The notes under the pieces: generated by a model | Databases searched by the model: none | Told to the model about the DNA's origin: nothing | Seen by the model: the letters and a program-made list of their open reading frames with translations, nothing else | Shown here: positions 52,322-61,064 of the stretch, in pieces | How positions within the stretch are numbered: the first letter of the stretch is position 1 | How the letters are laid out: every line of letters starts with the position of its first letter | Source: Desulforamulus ruminis DSM 2154 | Lineage (GTDB): Bacteria; Bacillota; Desulfotomaculia; Desulfotomaculales; Desulfotomaculaceae | DNA: 64,000 nt | Direction of reading: 5' to 3' | Assembly: GCF_000215085.1 (NCBI RefSeq) | Contig: NC_015589.1 | Coordinates: 186,001 to 250,000, forward strand | Program-made: the position numbers and the translations under genes

Positions 52322-53203
52322 ATGGAGCTAAACAAGATTGAACTAAAGAAGATCATTGAAATAGGCTTAGCCGAGGATATCGGCACAGGGGATATTACCA
52401 CCAACAGCACGGTACCCATCGGCTCCCGGGCCAAAGGCATGATTTATGTAAAAGAACCCGGTGTGCTGGCCGGTCTGGCCGTAGCGGAGGAAGTTTTTCG
52501 TCAGATGTCCCCGGAGGTTCACTTTCACCATCGGATCCAGGACGGCACCTGGGTGGAACCGGGTACGGTGGTGGCAGAGGTGGAGGGAGACGCCCGGGCC
52601 ATTCTGACAGGGGAACGGCTGGCCTTAAATTTTCTCCAGCGCATGAGTGGTATTGCCACCCGTACCGCGGCCCTGGTGGAAAAAGTAAAGCTTTATCCCG
52701 TCCGGGTGGTGGACACCCGGAAAACCACGCCGGGATTACGTATGCTGGAGAAATATGCCGTCCGGGTGGGTGGGGGGTTTAACCATCGCTACGGACTTTA
52801 TGACGCGGTATTAATTAAGGACAATCATATCAAGGTGGCGGGCGGCATCACTCAGGCAGTGCTGGCGGCCAGACACAACGTGCCCCATACCATTAAGATT
52901 GAGGTGGAGGTTGAAGACCTGGCCGGGGTGAGCGAGGCCCTGGAGGCCAGAGTGGATATTATCATGCTGGACAACATGGATCAGGCCACCATGCGGGAAG
53001 CGGTCAAGCTGGTGGACGGCCGCGCCCTGGTGGAGGCCTCCGGAGGAATTAATGAGGAAACCATTGTTGCGGCGGCCAAGGCCGGAGTGGATCTGGTTTC
53101 CATCGGGGCCCTGACTCATTCCATTAAGTCCCTGGACATCAGTCTGGATATCGGGGAGATTAAAATCCACAAAGACAACGGAGCTGGGTGCCATAAAAAT
53201 TAA
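52322..53203 (+). CDS. nadC: Nicotinate-nucleotide pyrophosphorylase (carboxylating)
   Basis: 293 residues from ATG 52322, five bases after GGAGG; an earlier in-frame ATG at 52310 overlaps that site. LAEDIGTGDITTNSTV, RLALNFLQRMSGIATRTAALVE, VVDTRKTTPGLRMLEKYAVRVGGGFNHRYGLYDAVLIKDNHI, IEVEVEDL and ASGGINEETI are clear. It converts quinolinate and PRPP to NaMN. Last gene of nadABC, convergent with bioB. Confidence 0.97.
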   Translation: MELNKIELKKIIEIGLAEDIGTGDITTNSTVPIGSRAKGMIYVKEPGVLAGLAVAEEVFRQMSPEVHFHHRIQDGTWVEPGTVVAEVEGDARAILTGERLALNFLQRMSGIATRTAALVEKVKLYPVRVVDTRKTTPGLRMLEKYAVRVGGGFNHRYGLYDAVLIKDNHIKVAGGITQAVLAARHNVPHTIKIEVEVEDLAGVSEALEARVDIIMLDNMDQATMREAVKLVDGRALVEASGGINEETIVAAAKAGVDLVSIGALTHSIKSLDISLDIGEIKIHKDNGAGCHKN

Positions 53204-53222
53204 TGGTACTTTTAGGGGCTTA

Positions 53223-54197
53223 TTATGACTGGGGAGCAATTTTTAATCCCAGGTCTCTAATTAATGCAATGTCCCGGCTGATTTGATCGCCCGGAGTGGT
53301 GAGAAAATCGCCCACAATGGCACCGTTTATTCCCGCCAGAAAACCAAGGCTGCGCAATTCTCCCAGCGCTTCCTTCCTGCCGCCGGCAAAGCGCAGGGTT
53401 ACGTTGGGCAGAATCAAACGAAAGAGACTGAGAGTTATGATGATCTCCCGGACGGAGATCATTTCCTGTTTCTCCAGCGGTGTGCCGGGGATAGGGTTAA
53501 GAATATTGACGGGCACAGAATCCACCTGAAGGTCTTTTAGCTCATAGGCCAATTCAATTCTTTGCTCCATGGTTTCACCGGCGGAGATAATGCCTCCACT
53601 GCAGACCCGGAGTCCGGCCTTTTGAGCCGCACGAATGGTGGCCACCCGTTCTTCATAGGAATGGCTGGTACAAATCCGGGCAAAATAACTTTTAGCGGTT
53701 TCTAAATTGTGGTGGTAGGTGGTCACCCCGGCCTCTTTTAAACGGCAGCAGCGGGAATAATCCAACAAACCCAGGGAAGCACACAGCTTTAAGCGGGTTT
53801 GTTTTTTTAACAGCCGGTAAATATCAATGATCCGGTCAAATTCCCGGGCGCTCAAGGCCTTACCGCTGGTCACCAGGGAGAAACGGTTGATCCCCATGGC
53901 TTCAACCCGGCGGGCGGTGGAGAGAATAACCTCGGGGCTTAATAATTCGTAATGGATAATCTCTGTTTGGTAGCGGGCAGCTTGGGCGCAAAAAGCGCAG
54001 TCTTCAGAACACCCGCCTGACTTGGCATTGATAATGGAACAGAGGTCGATGGTTTCCTGGTGCCGCTGTCCGGTGATCTGACCGGATAAAGCCAGTAAAC
54101 GGTGAAAATTCCGGCCCTCTAAGCGGGATAAATAAAGGGCCTCTGCAAAACTTAACTCGGCCTGGTTTAGTAAGCGTTTCTGTATTTGATCAAACAT
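53223..54197 (-). CDS. bioB: Biotin synthase
   Basis: 324 residues from ATG 54197 (GGAGGTG four bases upstream). Radical SAM motif CSEDCAFCAQ (CxxxCxxC) near residue 58, SGGIISAGETMEQRIELAYEL, VPVNILNPIPGTPLE and AGRKEALGEL follow. It inserts sulfur into dethiobiotin. No bioA, D or F is in the window. A BirA operator overlaps its promoter. Confidence 0.95.
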   Translation of the reverse strand: MFDQIQKRLLNQAELSFAEALYLSRLEGRNFHRLLALSGQITGQRHQETIDLCSIINAKSGGCSEDCAFCAQAARYQTEIIHYELLSPEVILSTARRVEAMGINRFSLVTSGKALSAREFDRIIDIYRLLKKQTRLKLCASLGLLDYSRCCRLKEAGVTTYHHNLETAKSYFARICTSHSYEERVATIRAAQKAGLRVCSGGIISAGETMEQRIELAYELKDLQVDSVPVNILNPIPGTPLEKQEMISVREIIITLSLFRLILPNVTLRFAGGRKEALGELRSLGFLAGINGAIVGDFLTTPGDQISRDIALIRDLGLKIAPQS

Positions 54198-54211
54198 AAG
54201 GCACCTCCATA

Positions 54212-54243
54212 TTGTCAACCAAATTATAAAGACCAGTTAACAA
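54212..54243. promoter_or_regulatory. BirA operator and promoter of bioB
   Basis: Half-sites TTGTCAAC (54212-54219) and GTTAACAA (54236-54243) are 16 bp apart, the firmicute BirA box layout. On the minus strand a TATAAT-like -10 lies between them. Confidence 0.85.
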
Positions 54244-54374
54244 TAACACTACTGAAGGAGAGAAGTCAATCCTTACCAGGACCAAAGTCCCTTAAAAATC
54301 GTGCCATTGGACTATATCCTTTTTTTTCTTTTATTCTATGATGGTAATAAAAGATTGCTCAGGAGGGGTTGACA

Positions 54375-54767
54375 ATGGCTACATGTCCCCATGCCAAGGG
54401 CGCAAATGGTTGCAATGCTTTGCTAAACTACGGTTTTAGCTCAAATACCTTAATCATATCGGATAGTTGGTGGCACAAGTTTTGTGCCAGCGGTAAGCAT
54501 AAGCAGTGCCCAAATATGAAAGCCGCTCTCAACATGAAGGAAGAAAAAGAGAGAAAAGCGGCTGCCGGTACCTTCATTCGAAGAGACAGTTCCGGCACTG
54601 CCGGTAAAATGCTAAAACCCAAGAGAAAGGGGCTTAATGAAAAGGCCAACGCTGTGCATGCCCATGGCGGCAAGGCCCCTCATTTTTGCGAGAAACCCTG
54701 GCGTGCTGCGGAGATTCGTTTCCGGGTTACCAATTCAAAATTTTATACCAGACCTTGGGTTTCCTAG
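54375..54767 (+). CDS. Small Cys/His-containing hypothetical protein
   Basis: 130 residues from ATG 54375 (AGGAGGGG upstream). The N-terminal half has Cys and His spacing that could bind a metal (ATCPHAKGANGC, WWHKFCASGKHKQCPNM). The C-terminal half is basic (KMLKPKRKG) with HAHGGKAPHFCEKPW. I do not recognise the family. It stands alone between bioB (divergent) and birA and ends at a long hairpin. Confidence 0.55.
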   Translation: MATCPHAKGANGCNALLNYGFSSNTLIISDSWWHKFCASGKHKQCPNMKAALNMKEEKERKAAAGTFIRRDSSGTAGKMLKPKRKGLNEKANAVHAHGGKAPHFCEKPWRAAEIRFRVTNSKFYTRPWVS

Positions 54768-54770
54768 AAA

Positions 54771-54826
54771 CAGGGGGCTGATGCAAAAGAACCGGAAAGG
54801 TTCCTATGCGCAGCCCCTTATTTAGT
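54771..54826 (+). terminator. Long terminator-like hairpin
   Basis: GGGGCTGATGCA pairs with TGCGCAGCCCC, with an inner GAACC/GGTTC stem, followed by TTATTTAG. Confidence 0.6.
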
Positions 54827-54842
54827 AAAAATAAAAAGAATA

Positions 54843-54928
54843 GAACACGGATTTTACGGATTTGCACGGATTTACATGGATCTAGTCTTCTTTAAATAAA
54901 ATCCCGCGCAAATCCGTAAAACCTCCGT
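54843..54928. repeat. Short relative of the 1743-1926 MITE-like element
   Basis: ACGGATTTTACGGATTTGCAC-type units at the left are mirrored at the right (TTTGCGCGG..TCCGTAAAACCTCCG). The core is only about 25 bp. Same repeat vocabulary as at 1743-1926. Confidence 0.55.
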
Positions 54929-55035
54929 ACTTTTAATTAGCGGTTGTTGGCTGGGTTATCCGCCCGCTAATAAAAAGTAATTTTGCCGTACTCCCTTCTT
55001 AAAGAGGATAATGTTAACTTCGTATGGCTTAAAAG

Positions 55036-55063
55036 TTGACAAAGGGGCGCGGTATGGTATAAA
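55036..55063 (+). promoter_or_regulatory. birA promoter
   Basis: TTGACA (55036-55041), 16 bp, TATAAA (55058-55063). Confidence 0.65.
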
Positions 55064-55083
55064 ATGCCAAGGGGTGACATAAA

Positions 55084-56070
55084 ATGCTGGATGCTAAACA
55101 AAAAATCCTTCATTTACTCCGGTCTGAACGGCCGGATCCTGTTTCCGGTGAGCTGATTTGCCGGCACTTGAACGTTTCCCGGACAGCCATCTGGAAGAAT
55201 ATCGAGGCCTTAAGGCGGGATGGTTATGAGATTGAAGCAAAACCCCGGTCGGGTTACCGGTTGATTTCCTCACCGGATATTCTGGCCCCTTCCGAGTGGC
55301 AGACGGGTTTGAAGTCTAAAATCATTGGCCGGGAAGCCCGCTACTTTAAATCGGTTTCCTCAACCAATGATGCAGCCAAGGAACTGGCGCGCCTTGGGGC
55401 GAAGGAAGGGACGACGGTGTTGGCTGAAGAGCAAACCTCCGGCAAAGGCCGGTTGGGGCGGGTATGGAGAGCCCCGTCCGGTGCAGGGCTGTCTTTTTCT
55501 ATTATCCTTTATCCCAAGGTCAATCCCATGGAAGTATCCCAGCTAACCATGCTGGGAGCGGTTGCCGTGGTCAATGCCCTGAAGCAAGAACTGGGAGTGC
55601 CCGCAGGGGTTAAATGGCCCAACGATGTTTACCTCCAAGGCTTAAAAGTGTGCGGCATTCTGGCCGAAATGGCGGCGGAAGCGGATCAGGTAAAATATCT
55701 GGTGCTTGGCATCGGGGTCAATGTCAACCAGCGATCTGAAGATTTGGGAGAATTGATCCATTCAGCCATTTCTCTCAGGGCGTTTACTGGAAGAAAAATA
55801 AGCCGGTCAAAATTGCTGGGGGCCATTTTGGAGCAGTTGGATTTTTTGTATGACCTGTGGCAAGAGCAGGGCTTTGCTCCGGTAAGGACCCTGTGGAAGG
55901 AAAACGCCCTTTGGCTGGAATCTCCGGTACAGGTCAGTGGGCTGCACGAGGTTTGGCAGGGGTTGATGGAGGATATTGATGCTCATGGGGCCTTGGTGTT
56001 AAGGCTGGCGGATGGCAGCAGAAAAATCTTCCATTCGGGGGAAGTTTCCCTGCGGCCCGGACATCATTAA
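55084..56070 (+). CDS. birA: Biotin-protein ligase/biotin operon repressor
   Basis: 328 residues, bifunctional form. The N-terminal winged helix (RPDPVSGELICRHLNVSRTAIWKNIEALRRDGYEIEAKPRSGY) is the DNA-binding domain. The ligase domain follows (SSTNDAAKELA, VLAEEQTSGKGRLGRVWRAPSGAGLSFSIIL with the biotinyl-AMP GRGRxGR-type loop, VKWPNDVYL, LGIGVNVNQR). It biotinylates carboxyl carrier proteins and, as the biotinyl-AMP complex, should repress bioB and bioY through the two nearby operators. Confidence 0.95.
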   Translation: MLDAKQKILHLLRSERPDPVSGELICRHLNVSRTAIWKNIEALRRDGYEIEAKPRSGYRLISSPDILAPSEWQTGLKSKIIGREARYFKSVSSTNDAAKELARLGAKEGTTVLAEEQTSGKGRLGRVWRAPSGAGLSFSIILYPKVNPMEVSQLTMLGAVAVVNALKQELGVPAGVKWPNDVYLQGLKVCGILAEMAAEADQVKYLVLGIGVNVNQRSEDLGELIHSAISLRAFTGRKISRSKLLGAILEQLDFLYDLWQEQGFAPVRTLWKENALWLESPVQVSGLHEVWQGLMEDIDAHGALVLRLADGSRKIFHSGEVSLRPGHH

Positions 56071-56098
56071 ATGGACGGGCTTTAAAAATATGCCGTAA

Positions 56099-56130
56099 AT
56101 GTAAACCTGTAATCATAATAAAGTTAACAA
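56099..56130 (+). promoter_or_regulatory. BirA operator upstream of bioY
   Basis: ATGTAAAC (56099-56106) and GTTAACAA (56123-56130) separated by 16 bp. The left half is imperfect. Confidence 0.75.
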
Positions 56131-56144
56131 AGGGAGAGATTGCT

Positions 56145-56720
56145 TTGAAATTTACACATAGAGAAATGGTTTTGGCGGGGTTAATGGCGGCATTCATGGT
56201 GGTGGTTACGGTTGTTACCCGGATTCCCTTTGTTTATGCCGTAGTGCCCTTTAGCCTGCAGCCCCTGGTGGCGGTACTGGCGGGCGTACTGCTGGGGGCC
56301 AGAACCGGGGCTTTGAGTATGGTGGTTTATCTGCTGCTGGGGCTGGCAGGCCTGCCGGTTTTTGCCACTGAACCCTTTGGGGGGGTTATGTACCTGCTAA
56401 AGCCAACCTTTGGATTCTTACTGGCGCAGGTACCGGCGGCCTATATTGCGGGCCGGCTTTTGGAAAACCGCGGGCCGGCCAGCCTATACCGGTATATTAT
56501 AGCCTCCCTGGCGGGAATGGCAGTGATTTACCTGATCGGACTGCCCTATATTTACGGCACCTTAAATTTTTATCTGGGGAAAGCAACTTCTATTATGGCC
56601 GTGCTGAAAATCGGCTTTATTCCTTTTTTTGTGTGGGATCTGCTGAAAGCGGTGGTTGTGGGACTGCTGGCCAGGGCGATTCACCGGCGTTTGCCTAGGT
56701 ATTCGTCGAAGTATAAATAG
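56145..56720 (+). CDS. bioY: Biotin transporter BioY
   Basis: 191 residues from TTG 56145 (AGGGAGAG upstream). Six transmembrane helices with the BioY core PFSLQPLVAVLAGVLLGARTGALSMVVYLLLGLAGLPVFA, GGVMYLLKPTFGFLLAQVPAAYIAG, and a C-terminal FFVWDLLKAVVVGLLA. BioY is the substrate-binding S component of an ECF transporter; the EcfA and EcfT parts are elsewhere. Uptake plus bioB without bioADF suggests that biotin or dethiobiotin is scavenged, unless those genes lie outside the window. Confidence 0.93.
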   Translation: MKFTHREMVLAGLMAAFMVVVTVVTRIPFVYAVVPFSLQPLVAVLAGVLLGARTGALSMVVYLLLGLAGLPVFATEPFGGVMYLLKPTFGFLLAQVPAAYIAGRLLENRGPASLYRYIIASLAGMAVIYLIGLPYIYGTLNFYLGKATSIMAVLKIGFIPFFVWDLLKAVVVGLLARAIHRRLPRYSSKYK

Positions 56721-56750
56721 ACAGTCGCCTGTTTGAGCTGTTTTTATCTC

Positions 56751-57593
56751 TCAGATCCTGAGACCTGGCTTTACCCAAAGATTCATATTTTCAAACCTGC
56801 CGGCAATATGGCAATTATTAATCAAGGTACCTTGAAACCGATAGCCCAGACGATGGAGAATCAAATTCATCCCATAAGAGGAGGACCGGGCCAGGCTGTA
56901 AAGGCAACGGGGATGCCGGTTCAGACAGCACTGCTCAAGTTCTTTCAGGAGAAGCGTATTTAAGCCTAAGCCCCGGTAATCCGGATGAGTGGCGCAATTG
57001 GTCAGTTCGGTTCGACCGTAATCCCGGTCAATTTCTGCTGCAGCCGCACCCACAAGCTGCTGGCCATGATAAACGACCATATAGAGATCCCCTTTTTCCA
57101 TGGCACAATTCAGGTAACGGGGGGTATATATCGGAGTCGGGTAAGTGGCAAACACTTGACGGAACAGGTCGGCCATCCGGTTAATATCCTGTTTTGTGGC
57201 CCGGCGCAAAAGGAATTCTTCAGGTAAACAACCTTTAGTGAGCCTGGGTTGGGACAATATTTTTTTTAACATGGCCTGTTCTTCCTGAAGAAATAATGAT
57301 TTTCCCCGACGGATGCAGGGGTAGGCCGATAGAAAATAGCCTTTCGAATCGGGATAGTAAGCCTCAATAACGCCTTCCAGTACAAAGCCATTTTCCTGAA
57401 AGCTTTTTAAGTCTTCTTCCCGGGCAGGAAGAATAATTTTCTCCAAGCTTTCTTCTTTAGCCCACCGGGTTAGATATTGGCTAAAAAGTAAAGGATCTTT
57501 GACTCGATAGTCCTGGATCCAGATTCGGAGGTTTTCTTTATCCACTAGGGCGTCTACGGAAAATTCGTCTTTATGTCTGGAGACCGGTTCCAT
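56751..57593 (-). CDS. ablB: Putative beta-lysine N-acetyltransferase
   Basis: 280 residues. The C-terminal half is a GNAT domain (RRATKQDINRMADLFRQVF, LVGAAAAEIDRDYGRTELTNCATHPDYRGLGLNTLLLKELE). The N-terminal part (ENLRIWIQDYRVKDP, GFVLEGVIEAYYPDSKGYFLSAY) is specific to AblB. It acetylates beta-lysine at N6, giving the compatible solute N-acetyl-beta-lysine. It follows ablA by 2 bp. Intact, although its partner ablA is broken. Confidence 0.9.
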   Translation of the reverse strand: MEPVSRHKDEFSVDALVDKENLRIWIQDYRVKDPLLFSQYLTRWAKEESLEKIILPAREEDLKSFQENGFVLEGVIEAYYPDSKGYFLSAYPCIRRGKSLFLQEEQAMLKKILSQPRLTKGCLPEEFLLRRATKQDINRMADLFRQVFATYPTPIYTPRYLNCAMEKGDLYMVVYHGQQLVGAAAAEIDRDYGRTELTNCATHPDYRGLGLNTLLLKELEQCCLNRHPRCLYSLARSSSYGMNLILHRLGYRFQGTLINNCHIAGRFENMNLWVKPGLRI

Positions 57594-57595
57594 GA

Positions 57596-58835
57596 TTATC
57601 TGCTCCCTCCAACGGTAATTATTTCATCGTCCGGCTTTAGGGTGATCGCTCCACTCTGCATTAAGCCGGCAACTCCCAGCTTGGCGGACGAATATTTCTC
57701 TTCCTCCTGGCCGGGTTCGGTATACAGATAGATATTGCCCTCAAAATTTCTCAGAACGATTTTTCCTTTACCCTGGGACAGCAGGTAATTAGGGCCAAGG
57801 GGAATTTTTCCGCCGCCGCCCGGCGCATCAATTACATAGGTTGGAATGGACAGACCGGAGGTATGGCCACGCAGGGATTCAATAATTTCTATGCCGGCAC
57901 TGACCGGGGTCCGGAAGTGTCCAATCCCCTCCGAAAGGTCACACTGGTAGAGATAATAAGGCCGGACGCGGATCTTTAGTAAATTCTGCACCAATCTCTT
58001 CATGATGTCCGGACGGTCGTTAATACCCCGGAGTAGAACAGACTGGTTATTAACGGGGATACCGGCTTTGGCCAAACGGGCCACAGCCTCGGTAGCCTCG
58101 GGAGTAATTTCCGACGGATGATTAAAGTGAGTGTTAACCCAAACCGGATGATATTTTTCCAGCATTGAGCACAGTTCCGGGGTGATTCGCTGGGGAAGCA
58201 CCACCGGGGTTCGGGTGCCCAGACGGATAATTTCCACATGTTTAATGGAGCGAAGTTTCTATGGAGCGAAGTTTCTTTAGAATGTACTCCAATTGCTTAT
58301 CGGTAAGTGTGAAAGGGTCGCCGCCGGAAATAACCACATCCCGAATGGCGGGCTTATTGCGAATATAGTTGAAGGCTCGGTCCAATTGGTCTTTGGGCAG
58401 TGATTGATCATGCTGACCGGCCATCCTCCGGCGGGTGCAGTGACGGCAGTACATAGAACAACAGTCCGTAACTAATAGCAAAACTCTATCGGGATAGCGG
58501 TGTGTTAAACCGGGAACAGGCGAATCCACGTCTTCGTGCAAAGGGTCCCTCATGTCACCTCTGGTATAGACCAGTTCCTTGGGATTCGGAATAGACTGCA
58601 AAGCAATAGGACAGTATCGTTCCGTAGGGTTAATCAGACTCAGATAGTAAGGAGTAATGGCCATCCTGAATTTTTTTAGACAGACTGTGATTCCCTCCAT
58701 TTGCTCCTTGGAGAGGCGAATAAACCGGGATAATTTTTGGGCATCTGTTATGCGATTGCTGATCTGCCAGCGCCAGTCGTTCCACTGTTCTTCCGTAACA
58801 TTCCATTTCTCTAAAATCTCGGGTTTTTCCCTCAC
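57596..58835 (-). pseudogene. ablA: Lysine 2,3-aminomutase broken by a 16-bp tandem duplication
   Basis: Two frames, 58835-58242 and 58237-57596, together make a full aminomutase. The first has the radical SAM motif CSMYCRHCTRRR and DVVISGGDPFTLTDKQLEYIL. The second has [41 protein letters not shown] and [14 protein letters not shown] with PLP and substrate residues. Removing one copy of the 16-bp repeat at 58245-58276 restores [13 protein letters not shown] exactly. The GTG start at 58835 follows GGGGGAA. The enzyme makes beta-lysine from L-lysine. The lesion is recent: no other damage is visible. Confidence 0.92.
58245..58276. repeat. Exact 16-bp tandem duplication inside ablA
   Basis: 58245-58260 and 58261-58276 are identical (ATGGAGCGAAGTTTCT). 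Sixteen bases shift the frame by one and put a stop (TAA) in ablA. Confidence 0.97.
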
Positions 58836-58932
58836 AAAATTCCCCCTTGTATAAATTGTTGAATAAAAATGGGTTTATCGAATGACTTTGAACCGGAAAT
58901 AAGGGTTGCCCCGGCAACATATCGTAAGAAAT

Positions 58933-58964
58933 AAAAAATCCCCGGAAATATTATCCAGGGGAGA
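58933..58964 (-). terminator. Terminator of the ablAB riboswitch
   Basis: On the minus strand TCCCCTGG pairs with CCGGGGA and is followed by TTTTTTATTT. It lies between the riboswitch aptamer and ablA, as an expression platform. Confidence 0.85.
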
Positions 58965-59008
58965 AGGGCATAAAAATGTATAACAAAATAGCCAAAAATC
59001 CGGCTGTA

Positions 59009-59142
59009 TTGCTTAACTTTTCTACGCCTACGAAGTTAGCTGACGGGTTCGGATTGAAAAGTATAACCCTAACAGTGTGAGCACACTGTATTAACCCCAA
59101 TTGATTGGTTCCCCCGCTCTCTCAAAAAGAGAGATTAAGCGA
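59009..59142 (-). ncRNA. Cyclic di-AMP riboswitch (ydaO/yuaA type) for ablAB
   Basis: On the minus strand the aptamer begins CGCTTAATCTCTC, continues GAGCGGGGGAACCAA and GGGGTTAATAC, and contains CCGAACCCGTCAGCTAAC followed by TTCGTAGGCG, the conserved ydaO core. P1 pairs GCTTAA (59140-59135) with TTAAGC (59016-59011). A terminator follows 45 nt later. High c-di-AMP should switch transcription off. The rest of the gap 58836-59385 holds no gene. Confidence 0.92.
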
Positions 59143-59341
59143 AAGCCATATTCATTTTATAGTTTATTTTATCATCAATTGCCTGAATTATTATAACCTT
59201 ATAAAAGATGTTAATAGGGCGTTTCATGGGATAAGAAGGGATATGGCACGGTGAAGGCGACAAATGCTAAAAAATATTTGCCAATACGCCGGCTAATGGG
59301 AAATACAATCCCATGGATTCTATTTCTTACCTTTATTCACA

Positions 59342-59373
59342 TAAAAAGCCCTGCCAGGGCAGGACTTTTTATG
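59342..59373. terminator. Terminator of the siroheme protein gene
   Basis: AAAAAG-CCCTGCC / GGCAGG-ACTTTTT stem; on the minus strand it directly follows the gene ending at 59386. Confidence 0.8.
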
Positions 59374-59385
59374 ATGCGGTATCTT

Positions 59386-60042
59386 TTATGAAGCCTGTAC
59401 GGCCCTTCTGATTTCCTCTAAACCCAGTCGCTCTACAAACTTGAACATTCGTTCACCGGTTTTGGCGTTTTCCTTATAAAAATTAATTAGCCTTTGGGAA
59501 AGGGCAACCACTTCATCCATGGTTAGGTCCTCTGCCAGCAATTGCCCGATATGAGGAACCGAACCGGAGTTGCCGCCGATCACCACACTGAAACCCTTGG
59601 GTTTGCCAAAGGCGCCCAGGTCCCTCATCCAGGCTTCGGCACAGTTTAGGGGACAGCCGGAGATTCCTATTTTAAACTTGTTAGGCAAAATCATCCCGCT
59701 AAAATTCCGGTCCAACAGGGTGGCCAGAGCCAGAGAATCCTGCTTTCCGTATTTACAGAAACTGATTCCGGGACAAGCTTGGACACTTCGTACACAGAGT
59801 CCGGTGGCAGGAGCCGGGTCCATACCCAAATCAGTCCAGAGATTGTCTACATCTTCACCCTTGATTCCCACCAGAGCAATCCGTTGGGAAGCGGTCAGCT
59901 TGACCACGGGAATTTGGTATTTCTCCACCACATCGGCTAATTTCCTGAGGATTTCTGCATTCAGCAGGCCCGCCGTGGTTTTCGGCACGATAGCGTAGGT
60001 TCCGTCGCGCTGTAAAATGGCTCCTTTGGGGGAGTGGGTCAT
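59386..60042 (-). CDS. Small siroheme/4Fe-4S reductase domain protein
   Basis: 218 residues, far shorter than full assimilatory sulfite or nitrite reductases. It has one ferredoxin-like half domain (YAIVPKTTAGLLNAEILRKLADVVEKYQIPVVKLTASQRIALVGI) and a siroheme-[4Fe-4S] Cys pattern: ACPGISFCKYG (C-x5-C) and GISGCPLNCAEA (C-x3-C). Small proteins of this type occur in anaerobes. The electron acceptor (sulfite, nitrite or another) cannot be assigned. ATG 60042 follows AGGAGGA. It is not dsrAB. Confidence 0.8.
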   Translation of the reverse strand: MTHSPKGAILQRDGTYAIVPKTTAGLLNAEILRKLADVVEKYQIPVVKLTASQRIALVGIKGEDVDNLWTDLGMDPAPATGLCVRSVQACPGISFCKYGKQDSLALATLLDRNFSGMILPNKFKIGISGCPLNCAEAWMRDLGAFGKPKGFSVVIGGNSGSVPHIGQLLAEDLTMDEVVALSQRLINFYKENAKTGERMFKFVERLGLEEIRRAVQAS

Positions 60043-60187
60043 CGTATATTCCTCCTGAAGAAGTAGTAAATTTACATTTATTCGACAGGCTCCATTTTTG
60101 TCCCTGCCCTAATCCATAAAGTCCGAAGAAAAAGAAAATTTGCACTGCCGGATGCAGAGTGAAACGATGGATGCAGGGGTGATACGG

Positions 60188-60217
60188 TTGTACTTTTCCA
60201 ATTAAATCTGGTAGAAT
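60188..60217 (+). promoter_or_regulatory. coaX-dusB promoter
   Basis: TTGTAC (60188-60193), 18 bp, TAGAAT (60212-60217). Confidence 0.6.
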
Positions 60218-60266
60218 TGCTTTTGACTAAAAGTAATTCCATGAGACTCAAGGGAGGAAGCGAACC

Positions 60267-61064
60267 TTGATACTGGCCATAGATATCGGCAATACCAACA
60301 TTGTTTTTGGCGTCTTTAACGATAAAATCCTGGCGGCCAACTGGCGCCTGTCTACCGATCGCAACCGCACCGCCGATGAATACGGAGTCCTGTTGAAAGA
60401 GCTCTTTGGCTTGTCCGGACTGAATATGAAGGCGGTGACCGGAGTGGTGATTTCTTCCGTGGTACCCCCGGTAAACAGCCTGATTGAATCCATGATCGAA
60501 AAGTTTTTTAACCTGAATCCTGTTTTAGTGGGACCGGGAATTAAAACAGGAATTTCCATTAAATTAGATAATCCCCGGGAATTGGGAGCGGACCGCATTG
60601 TGAACGCTGTGGCGGGGTACTCTCTTTACGGCGGCCCTTTAATTATCGTTGATTTTGGGACAGCCACCACTTTTTGCTGTGTAACCGCTAAAGGGGAATA
60701 TCTCGGAGGGGCCATTGCACCGGGCATCGGTATTTCCACCGAGGCGCTGTTCAACAAGGCTGCCAAGCTGCCGCGAGTGGAATTAAACAAGCCCCCGGGA
60801 GTGATTGGGAGAAACACCATCAGCGCCATGCAGTCGGGGATTGTTTTTGGCTTTGCCGGACAGGTGGAAATCATGGTAAGACGCATGAAGCAGGAACTGG
60901 GGCCGGAAACCCAGGTTGTTGCTACGGGAGGACTGGCCAAAGTGATTGCCCCGGAAACCACCGTAATTGATAAAATCAATCCATCCCTCACTTTGACAGG
61001 ACTAAGAATGATCTATGAAAGAAATCAAAATCACCCGGTTTCCGGGGGGCAGTCATGCAAATAG
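60267..61064 (+). CDS. coaX: Type III pantothenate kinase
   Basis: 265 residues from TTG 60267 (GGGAGG upstream). ASKHA fold: [84 protein letters not shown] and ATGGLA. It phosphorylates pantothenate, the product of panBC, in CoA synthesis. It overlaps dusB by 10 bp. Confidence 0.97.
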   Translation: MILAIDIGNTNIVFGVFNDKILAANWRLSTDRNRTADEYGVLLKELFGLSGLNMKAVTGVVISSVVPPVNSLIESMIEKFFNLNPVLVGPGIKTGISIKLDNPRELGADRIVNAVAGYSLYGGPLIIVDFGTATTFCCVTAKGEYLGGAIAPGIGISTEALFNKAAKLPRVELNKPPGVIGRNTISAMQSGIVFGFAGQVEIMVRRMKQELGPETQVVATGGLAKVIAPETTVIDKINPSLTLTGLRMIYERNQNHPVSGGQSCK

